Both the position numbers and the translations under genes were made by a program. From positions 859,701 to 923,700 of the forward strand of contig NW_006495933.1 in NCBI RefSeq assembly GCF_000471905.2: a stretch of 64,000 nucleotides of DNA, read 5' to 3'. This document shows, piece by piece, positions 40,630 to 50,750 of the stretch. Each line of letters opens with the position of its first letter. Position 1 is the first letter of the stretch. Below the pieces are notes generated by a model that was not told the DNA's origin, did not search any database, and saw only the letters and a list, made by a program, of their open reading frames with translations. The stretch comes from Amborella trichopoda. Lineage: Eukaryota; Streptophyta; Magnoliopsida; Amborellales; Amborellaceae.

Positions 40630-42140
40630 TGCACGACGTTAAACTATAGCAATGGTCTTGGTACACGACCCTAAACTGCATGGCCCAAACTATATGACCT
40701 TAAACTGTAGTGGTAGTCTAAGTGCACGACCCTAAACTGCGGGGTCCAAACTATAGTGGAGGTCTAATTGCACGCCCTTAAACTGAATGGTCCTAGCTTC
40801 ATGACTTTAAACTGCATAGCTGTGGTCCAAACTATATGACCTTAAAATGTAACGGAGGTCTAGTTGTAAGACCTTAAACTGCATGGTCCTAGCCACATGA
40901 CTTTAAACTTCATAGCCATGGTCCGAGCTACAAGATCTTAAAACTGTAATGTAGGTCCCTGTAGAAAGATGTTAAACAACGTGATAAATAGTCCATGCGC
41001 ATGACTTTAAACTGTGAAATGGATGCATCTCTCCACTGGGTGTATGATACCATTATCACCAGTGGGGTTACACCAATGCTCCGGACTATCATTCCTAATG
41101 GAGCTACATGCAGGCCACTATTCCTCATCCTTAATAAGAGTCACATTCATATTGCAGCCCATTATTCCCAAGGGAGTTAGGGTCATTCTTATCTCTTCAA
41201 TCCCCAGTAGGGTTACACCTGTGCTTTAGTCTCTGCCATTCTCAGTGGAGTTACATGCAAGGCATTGCTTAATATCCCCATGGAGTCATATTTACCCCAT
41301 TAATCCCCAGTGAGTCCACTTCTCAACGAGCCACTCTATCCCCCCATGGAGATTTACTTACGTGGCAACTCACACAATGGTCTATGCTGCATGACCCTAA
41401 ACTGCACAGCCATGGTCCATACTACATGACCTTAAACTGCACAACCATGGTCCGAACTATATGACCCAAAACTATAGTGCACATCCTGACTGCATGACTT
41501 TAAAAGGATTAGCACCATGGTCCAAACTATGACCTTAAACTGTAGCGGAGGTCTAGTTGCACGACCTTAAACTGCATGGTCCTAGTTGCATGACTTTAAA
41601 TTGCATAACCACGGTCCAATTTATATGATCTTAAACCATAGTGTACGTCTTGGCCACATGACATTAAACTGCTTTGCATGGGTCCTGGAGACAGGACGTT
41701 AAACGTGCCCTCACCCACGCGCACATGCCCTTATGTGCATCCTCATGCACGTCTTCCCTAACTGACCCCTCCATGTGCACGCATCACCTTCAACACTTCC
41801 CCAGTAAATCCATCTTCCTCCTTTACCATTCATCATGCCCCAGTGAGTCTCACCCATGCTCACATAATGGCGAACCATCCCGCCATCCATATTCGCCGTC
41901 AGCTAGTGGGTCACCACTTTTAACCTTCAATCTATACATCATCTGTCCCTCGCAGACAACCTCCTGCCATCTCCCCAAAGTGAGTCAAAACCACCACCAT
42001 ACTCACTCCATGCCCTCAACAGACTACCACCCATCTCCACTATGGTCCAGCTATATGATCTTAAACTTTAGTGCACATCCTAGCCACATGACGTTAAAAG
42101 GCTTCACACAGGTCCCGAAGGCATGACCTTAAACACGCCT
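40630..42140 (+). repeat. Tandem array, 31-35 bp units (GACCTTAAACTGCATGGTCC)
   Basis: Units such as GACTTTAAACTGCATAGC, GACCTTAAAATGTAACGGAGG and GACCTTAAACTGCATGGTCC alternate over 40630-41020 and 41390-41700, with a remnant at 42050-42140. Between the blocks (41020-41340) are CCCAGTGGGGTTACACC-type units. Inverted copies occur at 53365-53510 and 22625-22710, so the array is a feature of the family A 3' region. Confidence 0.8.
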
Positions 42141-42495
42141 TCACAAACAAAAAAGAGAAAAAAAAGAGAGAAAATAATGTGCATAGTGTATATCTAGATA
42201 AGGGAACGCCATGAGTAAAAATGATGAACGAGCATGGTCACGAAACCATGAGTAAAAGAGTTCTCTAAAAATAAAAGCCCGAGCACGGTGAAAGCTCGAG
42301 CTCGAAAAGGGTGCTTGGACCAATAAAGCAGGTTGACGTAGCACCACAGCCTCAGCCGATACCCACTTGCCAAACATCCATAATTCTAGCTAACGACGTT
42401 CACACAAAATCCTCAACTGTCAAGATCCATTCATAGCATAAGATGGCTCACCCAGGAGTGTGATCCTCACAAGATCTCCCAAACAACAAAATCAA

Positions 42496-42870
42496 AAGAG
42501 TCCTTGAGGGTGAGGATGATAATTGAAAGATCCCTTAAAAAACAAGAAGAGTACTTGAGGGTGAGGACGATGACCGAAAGATCCCGCCAAATATCAAAAA
42601 GAGTCCTTGAGGGTGAGGACGATGAACAAAAGATCCCTCAAAATCAAAAGAGTACTTGAGGGTGAGGACGATGAACAAAAGATTCCTTTAAAATAAAAAA
42701 GAGTCCTTGAGGGTGAAGACGATGACCGAAAGATCCCTTCAAAATAAAAAAGAGTCATTGAGGGTGATGACGATGAACAAAGGATCCCTCAAAATAAAAA
42801 AGATTCCCTAGGGTGAGGACAATGACCACAAGAACCCTCAAAAACACAAAATGGCCCTCTGAGGTACCGT
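42496..42870 (+). repeat. Tandem array, about 51 bp units (CTTGAGGGTGAGGACGATGA)
   Basis: Seven units start near 42501, 42552, 42604, 42653, 42704, 42755 and 42804. Each reads CTTGAGGGTGAGGACGATGA then an AAAGATCCC segment and an A-rich AAAATAAAAAAGAGTC segment. Alternating CCTTG/ACTTG starts suggest a two-unit higher-order pattern in the first half. Degenerate units continue to about 42980. Confidence 0.85.
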
Positions 42871-43197
42871 CCGATAGGGTGAGGACTGTAAATGTCAATC
42901 TCTCCATGTCGCAAACTCGTCTGATAGAGTGAAAACATTAAAAACTAACCTCTACGGTCCCATGAGGGTGAGGACCATTAAAAGATCCCTCAAAGTCTCT
43001 TCTCCCCCTAAAATCTCAACGGATGGACCTGTACATTGCATCCAAATGTCTGAGCATCCTAGTTACAACATTACGTGAATCTCCTCAGCGTTCATGTGGT
43101 CTTGTGGCTAGAAAGAAAAAAGAAATAAAGCTAGAGGAAATTTTTTGAATGTTATCATTCTCGCTTCTCTTGAAGCATAACATTCAATGGAGCACGT

Positions 43198-46173
43198 TGT
43201 TTGAAGACATTTTTCAGCACCATGGGTCCCTGATGCGGAATAAAAGAGAGAAGCCGGTCAATAAAGCTTGACAAACAGTGAAAATTTAGATAGTCTTAGA
43301 ATGGCCCCAAAATAGATCAAAATCTTCATAAGGACTCCTAAAAGCCTCCTGCCAAGTTTCATCATATTTCGACATCTCTAAGGCAGTGCAGTTTGAGAAA
43401 CAGGTTCGGCAGAATCAGCCTCTAGCATCCTGAAATGGACCCCTATAATTGGAACCCTACTCTTAGAGCATCAAATAGTTGTGGGACCACAACCATTAAA
43501 TCTGGCATGGTTAAAAACCCCCAGGGGTCAAATTTCAGCTTAAACAGACACTTTAGGAAGAAGTTATGGGTAAAAGACCGAAACAGGAGAAGTCGCACAG
43601 TATTCTCGTGTGGCCACCCTACAACTAAACTCCACTAAAGCAGAATCACGAATGATGAAATTGTGATTTCCATATCTCCCTCGTCCGAGATCGAATCGCA
43701 TTCAAACTTATTGGAGCATGTTCGTCTTGTCGAAATGAGCGTTTTCATATGTGGTACGTCTTGTGACGATGTCGGAGCAAAGAGAAAAACTAAAGAGAAG
43801 TTTGTGATTTGAAGAAACATGTTGCAGAAAAATCAGCAGGACCTCCACTCACTCGAGTGGCCATATTACAGTGCTTGCGAACCCGATCAACACGAGACCA
43901 GTTGCATCGCGTGCGTAAGGTTTGTTGCTATCGCTGACCCGAACCTCGCATGTTATGAACGGTCAAATTTCACATAAGATCCAATTGAAGTCACTTGAGA
44001 TTTCAACAGCCAGGATCTTAAAATTTGACCAAAAGTTCAAGATTGTTAAATCTTCATTCGAGCACCAAATCGCGTCCCATTCATTGCAACGTGATCGTGG
44101 TGACATGCTCAGTGCAATTCAGTTAAGAAATCGAAGAAAAACATCAAGATGAAGATGCACTATCAATAAAAAACTTTCAAGATCTATTCATATTTCAAGT
44201 TACGTGATCATACCTTTAAAGTGTGATTCGTGGCTTAAAATTATTATCAAAATGATTGTTACCTCGAGCCCTGCGTGATCATCTTTTGTTCATTCAGATG
44301 CCGGATCGTCAATGGATAGTCCGAGAAGAATCAAGAACGTCCTTAGTTCACAGTAGGGGCTGCTTTGGAATTCTTAGGCAGGGGAAAATCAATCATTTTG
44401 CACCATATTTTTTTATTTTTATTAATTTTAATAGATTGTAATTATCCTTAATTAGGGTTAGTTTTAGGTGATCCACCCACGTTTTAATCTTAGTCTATAA
44501 ATAGACGTTAGCTCTCGTTATAAATGGATCTCTCTTTTAGACTCACAAAGACTCTTTTGATCAATAAAAATTCCTTTTGAAGAGCATGAGTTGGGTCATG
44601 TTTCTTCTTTGGAGAGAGAGAGAGGAGAGAAAACGTTTAGAGCGGTACCCCTCCTACTTCAAGATGCCATGCACGGCATTGGTAGTGTTGTGTATGCCAC
44701 TTTCTCTCTTCCTCTTCCTGTGACTTCACAGGTAGTACATGGCGATGGCAACGCTATGCGCGAGCTTCTTTCTCCCTCTCCTCGTTCATCTCTTTCCCTC
44801 AACATGTGTGCATTAGTCGTCGTTGTGCGTAATGCCATCTGAAGGAGCACATGGTGAGCCTGGTTGTGTTCAAGTAGCGGGTCGGGCTCCTGTTTTTGTT
44901 CCAAGATTGGTGTCATGCGTGGCGACATGCATCGTTGATTGTGAGCCATCTTTCTTTCTTCTCATGGGTCGCAGACGACGCTGCTCATCGCTGTTTGTAG
45001 GCATGTCTTCGGCGTTCTGCGCAAGCGCAGACGGCGATAGTCATCGGCATCTGTGAACATGCTTTCAGCATCCCGCACCTATGGCAGACAACGATGCCTA
45101 TCGCCACCCTCAACGGGTCACGACGATGTTTATCACTGCTTGCACGCTTCTCTTGTGCCCCGTGCCTATCGTAGACGGCGATGCTTATCGTCGTGCATAG
45201 GCTTCTTTTGTGTGCTTTGTACTTATTGCCGCCCGCGAAGGGTCGTGCTGCCTTCTAGTGTTGCTGACGGCGATGGATAATGTTGTTTACAGTTCACTGC
45301 TCGCCCTTTCACTGTGAGCAGCAATGTCCAGTGCCGTATAGGGGCCACGACGCTGTTATTCTACGCCTGTGAATAACGATGCCTAACGCCACCGAGACAT
45401 GCCTTCTCCTTCTTTCGCGTGTTCTCTCTACTCTCTTCTCTTCTCTTCTCTTTTCTTCTTTTTTTGCTTGACTGAAGGATAGACTCGGTCTAGCACTGTC
45501 ATAGCAGTCTGACCGTCGAGTAGTATTGCCATTGTACTAGTCTAGAGTACCATGTCCATCTTGTTCCCACACTAGATTAGGACAGTCATATCGGCCTTGA
45601 TTTTGAGTAGTATTGTCGTCGTGCCGATCTGAGTTACCGTGCCCGTCATGCTAGCACTCCGAGTCGATCATTGTACTAGTCCAGCTATCTGGCTAGGCTC
45701 CTCTCCTTGTCAAGTCCTCTTCTCTTTTCTCCCCTTATTCGAATCCTCTTCTTCATCACCCTAACTTTTCATCTTCTCTGCCATCTGAATGTGCACATCT
45801 ATCCATGTTCGCCCCAAGATTAGGGTGGTGGGTTCCTTGACTACTTGTCTTGCAAATTAACCATGTCTGTTCTTTGCAGAAAATAAGGAGATTATAGGTC
45901 AAGGGAGGTGATTCCCAACCAGTTGAAGCAGCTGGGGGCCTTTCCATCGTGATCTAAGAGGGCGCCCGCGCGAGCCAACCCGAGTAAGTCACAGACCCAG
46001 GTGAGGTTGTTCTTCACCTCACGTTTAAAATTCTTCTCTCGCAAGTTGGGCACCTGCCCTTGTTCTGTGAACAAGGTTCCCAAGAGAGCGGTCTCAAGTC
46101 ATGGGTCTTCCAGGCCGAGACATGTGTCCCTCGATCATCTAGATAAATGGGGTGAGATCGAGGCATCCGACCA
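43198..46173 (+). repeat. Family A LTR (3' LTR), divergent copy, 2976 bp
   Basis: It starts TGTTTGAAGAC and aligns with the other A LTRs (CATTTTTCA, CCCTGATGCGGAATAAA, then the U3), with TATAAATA at 44496 and AATAAA at 44573. It ends CGACCA at 46173. No PBS follows and a 3' region precedes it, so it is a 3' LTR. It has no long pyrimidine tract. At the donor-like position it reads AAG|AT (44661) rather than AAG|GT, while the acceptor-like TTTGCAG at 45879 is kept. A different minisatellite (GACGGCGATGCTTATCG-type units) occupies 44980-45400. Confidence 0.75.
44980..45400 (+). repeat. Minisatellite with GACGGCGATG core in the divergent LTR
   Basis: Units of about 50-60 bp contain GCAGACGGCGATAGTCATCG, GCAGACAACGATGCCTATCG and GTAGACGGCGATGCTTATCG, with TGCTTGCA/CGTGCCTA spacers. 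It takes the place of the GAGCGTGA minisatellite of the other LTRs, so this part of the LTR turns over quickly. Confidence 0.6.
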
Positions 46174-47080
46174 ATGGACACAACCTCTTTGAAGGCACCA
46201 CCATCGTAGGAAGGTGTTGGGACTCTCTAAGGGAAGGGATCCACTTCAGAATGGATGTACAAATTCTTTTTGTGTTACGATTTGTATTGTAACAACAAAC
46301 ATGCAACCCTTTTTTTTGTTCATGAAATGAAATCCCCCTTTGCATTGAATTCTCCTTCTTTGCCTTGTGTCGCTGTGTGTTGCTCTCATTTTTTTTTTGT
46401 GGGCAGCTGCAGTCCTTATCCTTGCTGATAATGGGGATAAGGAATGGTCGATGAAGTGCCCGTGGGGCAATTGTCGCTTGCTGCATGAAGATGGCTGGGA
46501 TGCCCTTGTGGCTTTTCATCCCAAACCTTGGGGAATGCTTCATTGCTGATTTTCGCAAGACCCCACATTGTTTTTTTTTTTTGGTGACCGAACGAGGTCC
46601 CATATGTTGGCAGGGCAAGGAGCAAGGTTTGCTTGCCCACAAAGCATAGTGGTGGAGAGGCATGCCCTGGGCGCTATGAGTGGGCCCGTGTTGTAGGCAA
46701 GCCAAACGGGGTTGGGCTGCAAGTCTGAGCGGCATTTGGACGGTGGCAGGCACGCCGTTCCTGTCGAGCCACATCATGCATGCAGCAGTTAATGCTGGGC
46801 AAGAGAGCGGTGTCATCATTGTACGACAGTTTGATTACGTGCCCTTAGTGCTACCTTGGGATTGAGTGTAATCTTTCGCATGTGTGGAATGTCGCTTCGA
46901 GTGCCGTTTGTACGATCGTACCTTCAAGCCTTGTGGCGCTGGCTTGTGTGACGCTTTGATTCGCATGCCAACAGTGATTCAGTATCCCGCTTCCGATGCT
47001 TCGCCTAACGTACCGCTGGAGTCCCTCTACGATTGGAGGGTGGGTCGCCTGTTGATTGTCCTTTCTTGGTTGTCCGGCTT

Positions 47081-47087
47081 TATAAAA
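47081..47087 (+). promoter_or_regulatory. TATA box of the gene-like unit
   Basis: TATAAAAGAAGGGGTGG lies 132 bp upstream of the ATG at 47219. The TATAAAA plus GGGG layout resembles the antisense TATA motifs at 23674, 40049 and 54229. Confidence 0.5.
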
Positions 47088-47218
47088 GAAGGGGTGGTTG
47101 CTTTTTGCTCTTATCTAAGGTTTGCACCCACAATAAGAGCAAACACCCTTTGTGCCTTCTACTCAGGCCTCCTTTCCGGCGTTCCCTTCTTTTCGAAGCA
47201 GCACTTTTGAGCAAGGCC

Positions 47219-48153
47219 ATGGCTGGCAGTAGTCGGTCTTCCCCACCAGGTAGTGCTGCTTGTTTGGTTTCGGGCACGTGGTTGGTGCGTCGTTAATGAT
47301 CTACCCCCCTTTCTTTCTTTATGCAGGGGTTAAATGTGTGAAATTGGAGACCCTTCCTATTTTGCAGTTTCTTCTCATAATGCCACAACTGATTGCTGTC
47401 AAAAGTGGGAGGCTCTGTGGCAGACATGGGAGTGCTTGCCCCGAACGTACTTGGGTCACCACAGGGACGGGGTCAGATTCGACGGCCCTTCCTCTGATGC
47501 TGTTAGTGTTGCCAAGTTTCGAGGAGCTCGCATCGAAGATACACATAGGGGAGTCTTCGCATGAGCGCAACATTTCCCATCCCATGACTCTGGTCCCCAT
47601 GAATGGGGATGCCCCGTCCGACGCCCGGCCCCGCGCTTCAACTGGCCGCATGGTTCTGACATCGTTAGTGCCTGATGTTGGGGAGTTAACCATGTGACAT
47701 ACAATCCGGGCGGGTCTTCAGGGGCTGAGAGAATCTGCCCTTCCAGACTTGAAGAGGGGGATTGAGGCCTTTAAGGGTTGCATGGCAAGTTTAGTAGCCA
47801 CACACCCTGAAGGGGAAACTTTTGTCCAGCTGAGGCAGCTGTCAAAGGACCTCGCGGGCTGGGGGTCCAAGGTGGTTCTGAGCGAGACTACCATGTCACA
47901 GGCCCTGGATGCGTGTATCGCCTCTTTTCAGGAGAAATTGGCGAGAGAGCGCACCTCCTTACGATCGTGGGAGGAGGAGAGGGAATGTATCTCCGCCGGC
48001 AATGCCCGAGGAAGAGATTTCATCTCTGCAGGCCATCAACAGAATAGGGAGGCTATGGCCGAGAGGTCGTGGGGACAGAGACACCTGAGGGCTGAAATAG
48101 AAAAACTTCTTGGCACATCTGAAAGGATCGGCAAGAGCGCCTCGCTTTTCTAG
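47219..48153 (+). pseudogene. Gene-like unit: two-exon ORF with premature stop and coiled-coil end
   Basis: ATG at 47219 opens MAGSSRSSPPG. A 77-nt intron (GT at 47250, AG at 47326, pyrimidine-rich before the AG) joins in frame to exon 2, giving 133 codons to TGA at 47695. The same frame stays open after that stop to 48153 with ALPDLKRGIEAFKGCMAS, FQEKLARERTSLRSWEEERE and RAEIEKLLGTSERIGK, which look like coiled coil. A poly(A)-like GAATAAG follows near 48327. The GLQGLRESALPDLKRGIEAF part resembles VGFQKMKELPLAKLSDELMQ of the PMD ORF at about 35700, so it may be the 3' part of a related antisense ORF. The family is otherwise unrecognised, and another reading frame of exon 2 (47334-47564) is also open. 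Confidence 0.4.
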
Positions 48154-49329
48154 GTGTAGAAGCATGCGATATTAGATGATACATTAGCGCTAAGAGAGAA
48201 GATGCGTGAGGCACTTGATGGCTTTTAATGGCCTCTCTCCCCTGCTGCCTTTCACCTTTCTTCCTCTCTTTCTCCCGTCTATGTGGGCCTTGATGGCCCA
48301 CCAAGATTTTATAACCTCCATTGAATATGAATAAGACAATCCATTTTCTTATTCTTTCCATTTGATGTGTCTAAGGCTTCTTCTTTTGGTGCCTTTTATT
48401 TCGAATTTTTCCTGTTGCCTTCTTTGAGGAAGGGGAAGTAATGGTGAGAATTCAGATGCCTATCGAGAAGATGTTTGGATCCTTTCCCAAGGGTTCCGTG
48501 GACTCTTAGCAGCACGCGATTGCGTTAGGAGGTAGTTTTAGAATCGTTTTCCCGTGACTGCAGTAAGGCCTACTTAAAGTCCCACCTATGGGACTGATGA
48601 TAGCACGTGCCTTTGGGACCTCACTGGTTAGGTGCCTCAATCTCGCCCTCCAGGTCGTGTTGACCTGGTGGCATAGTTTCGAGTTCGAGAAGGACCTGGT
48701 ACCTGAGATTGCTCTCTCGAGAACCGTACGAGGAAACCATGGGTAGGAATACCAACCGATGAGAGAGGAATTATGGTCGTAAGGTGGGACTCGCCTCACG
48801 TGGGTCCGTGAAGAGCTCGAGTTGACTCACGTAGGCACCCTCTTAGATCACGAAGAATGCCCCCCTGGCCTGTGGCCGATTAGGAGTCGCCTCCCTTGAT
48901 TTGTTTTTCTTCTTACCTACGAAACACACACACACATTAGAGTATAGACAAGTGGGTCTGAGGACCCCACCTTGTCATAGGGTGAACACACACGTGCGTG
49001 TGTACTTGAAGAGAAATGAAAGGAATAGCGTAAGAGGGTCCATGTCAGTTTGACAATCTTACAATGCCTCCTTGACAAGGGACTTTTAGTGAGATCCTAT
49101 AGTAAGGAAAGAAAGAAAGGGGTGAGATAGAGGAAATGACAAAGAAAAGGAGGAAGTGTTTGAAGGATAGTATGTCTTTCAATTAGTTCTTCAGAGAAAA
49201 GTGAGATGGAGGTTGATTTGGATTTCACCCAACTCCTCAAAGGTAGAGAATAAAGATTTTTGTGAAGAGAAGGAGAAGAAAATGAATGACAAAAATGATG
49301 AAGGTCAGCTTGGCTCTCGCTGAGCCTTT

Positions 49330-50370
49330 AAAGAATGGAGTTGTTTGACCCGACGGATAGGCGGGCATAGTGACAAGACTAACACAATGGTTGGTTTAGC
49401 GCGGTCGCTAAATGGGCACAGTAACTAGATTGACACACCTGCTAAACTACTCGACGACTAGACGGACGTGGTGACTCATTTGGCACAGTGGCTGGTCTTG
49501 CATGTTAGCTAGATAGGCACGGTAACAACTCTGACACAACGACTAACTGCTCAACAACAAGACTGACATGATGACTTCCTGACATAGTGACTAGTCTGGT
49601 GCGGCAGCTAGATGGGCACTGTAACTCGTCTGGCACAAGGGCTAAACTGCTCAATATCAAGACTAGCACAACAATGTAAGGCTCAACCAGCCCTCTAGTC
49701 AAACAAGAAAAAGGAGATGACATAGAAAGGAAATCATGCCCAGTAGTGTGTGCTGTCGTACAGGGCAGACAGTGAGAAGGAAGAAAGATCACGCTCGGCA
49801 GTGTTCACTGTCATGCGCAATAGTCAGAGAGAAAGAAAGGAAAACCATGCTCGACAGTATGCGTTGCCCTGCATGACAGATAGCGAGAGGAGTGAACATC
49901 ACGCTCGGCAGTATGCACTGTCATGCACAACAAACTGATAGGTTGAGGAAGAAAAAGGATGATTCGCTCGGCAGTATGCACTGCCAGGAGCAATAGACAA
50001 GAGAGAGAAGAAAAATCACGTATGGCATTTGCATTGCCGTGCACAACAGACAAGAAAGAGAAGAAAACTTACGTGCGACATTTGTACTGTCGTGAACGAT
50101 GGACAAGAGAGAGAAGAAAACTTACACATGGCATTTGCACTGCCATGCACAACGGAAAGAGGGGGAGATGAAAGTCACGCTCGACATTTGCACTGTCATG
50201 CGCAACGATTAGAGAGAGAAGAGAACATCACGCTCAGTAGTATGAACTATGCGCAATAGACTGAGACAGAGAAGAAAATCACGCCCGACATTAGCATTGC
50301 CGTGCGCGATGAACAAGGAAGGAAGAGAGTGTCATGCTTGGCAGTATTCCTTGCTACACGCAACAGATTG
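49330..50370 (-). repeat. Two minisatellite arrays of the minus-strand LTR
   Basis: From 49700 to 50370 units carry inverse forms of the GGCAGTGCAAATGCC and GGCAGTATGCACTGCC cores, each beside TCACGCTCGG. From 49330 to 49690 the units read TGGCACAGTGGCTGG and GCTAAACTGCTCAA and match the 100 bp array at 9936-10310. Both lie within the candidate intron. Confidence 0.75.
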
Positions 50371-50390
50371 AGAAAGAGGATAACATGGGA

Positions 50391-50750
50391 TGAGAAAGAA
50401 ATAGAGAGAAAAAGAAGGAGAGGCGATCGGAAAGGAAATAAGAAAGAGAGAAAAGGAAAAAGATAAGAAAGAAAAGGAAAGAAGAAAAGAGTGAAAAGGA
50501 AAGAAGAAAGAGAGAAAAGGAAACAAGAAAGAGAGAGAAGGAAGAAAGAGGAAGAAGAAAAATGGAAAGAAGAAAGAGTGAGAAGGAAGAAACATGAAGA
50601 AGAGAGAGAAAGAAGCGAGAAGAGAGAGAAGAGAGAAGGAAGAGAGAGAGAAGAGAGAGAAAGAAGGAGAGCGAGAGAGAGAGAAGAGAGAGAAAGAAGA
50701 GAGAAGAGAGAGAGAGAGGAGAGAGAGAGAGAGAAGGAAGAGAGAGAAAG
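50391..50750 (-). repeat. Pyrimidine tract of the minus-strand LTR (purines on plus strand)
   Basis: The plus strand is nearly pure A and G with GAGAGA and AAAGGAAAG units. It corresponds to the tract at 8830-9196. Long Lys/Glu/Arg or Ser/Leu/Phe frames across it reflect only the composition. Confidence 0.85.

Larger units (their letters stand above)
38481..43197 (+). other. 3' region of the plus-strand A copy, with arrays and antisense promoter motif
   Basis: No sense coding is convincing; a short frame at 38473-38715 (YPFKYWCYPCTQRLAEDHF) is unassigned. The region is the reverse of 52166-55960 and of 22624-25205. It holds a GCTTCACCAGAAGCTATCGC array (40255-40450), a 31-35 bp array (40630-42140), a 51 bp array (42496-42870), and a minus-strand TATA motif at 40049-40043. 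It ends directly at the LTR at 43198, without an adjacent canonical polypurine tract. Confidence 0.65.
31960..46173 (+). mobile_element. Family A copy, plus strand: gag to 3' LTR
   Basis: The order is partial gag (32090-33300), retropepsin region (33438-34290), an unassigned stretch, an antisense PMD pseudogene (38480-35000), the 3' region, and a 3' LTR (43198-46173). RT, RNase H and integrase have been lost between 34300 and 34950. The 5' end is missing at an inversion junction with the minus-strand copy. The same boundary between 3' region and LTR appears in the minus-strand copy at 52165/52166, which fixes the architecture of the family. Confidence 0.75.
46174..48624. other. Spacer between two tail-to-tail A copies
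   Basis: This 2.45 kb lies between the 3' LTR of a plus-strand copy and the 3' LTR of a minus-strand copy. Its composition differs from the arrays around it. A region like a transcript 3' end (TTGTATTGTAACAACAAAC near 46274, then a T-run) sits at 46250-46350; a gene-like unit occupies 47081-48340. It may be the older sequence into which both copies inserted, itself possibly a piece of another Tat 3' region. Confidence 0.45.

Noticed and set aside
42496-42870. CRISPR-like array
   Set aside because: Repeats are contiguous and degenerate, without unique spacers, in a plant retroelement; it is a minisatellite.
46139-46819. 226-codon open frame on the minus strand in the spacer
   Set aside because: It begins in the spacer and ends in LTR sequence, passes through T-runs that give KKKK stretches, and shows no recognisable domain; the gene-like signals in this spacer are on the plus strand. 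Kept only as a weak alternative.
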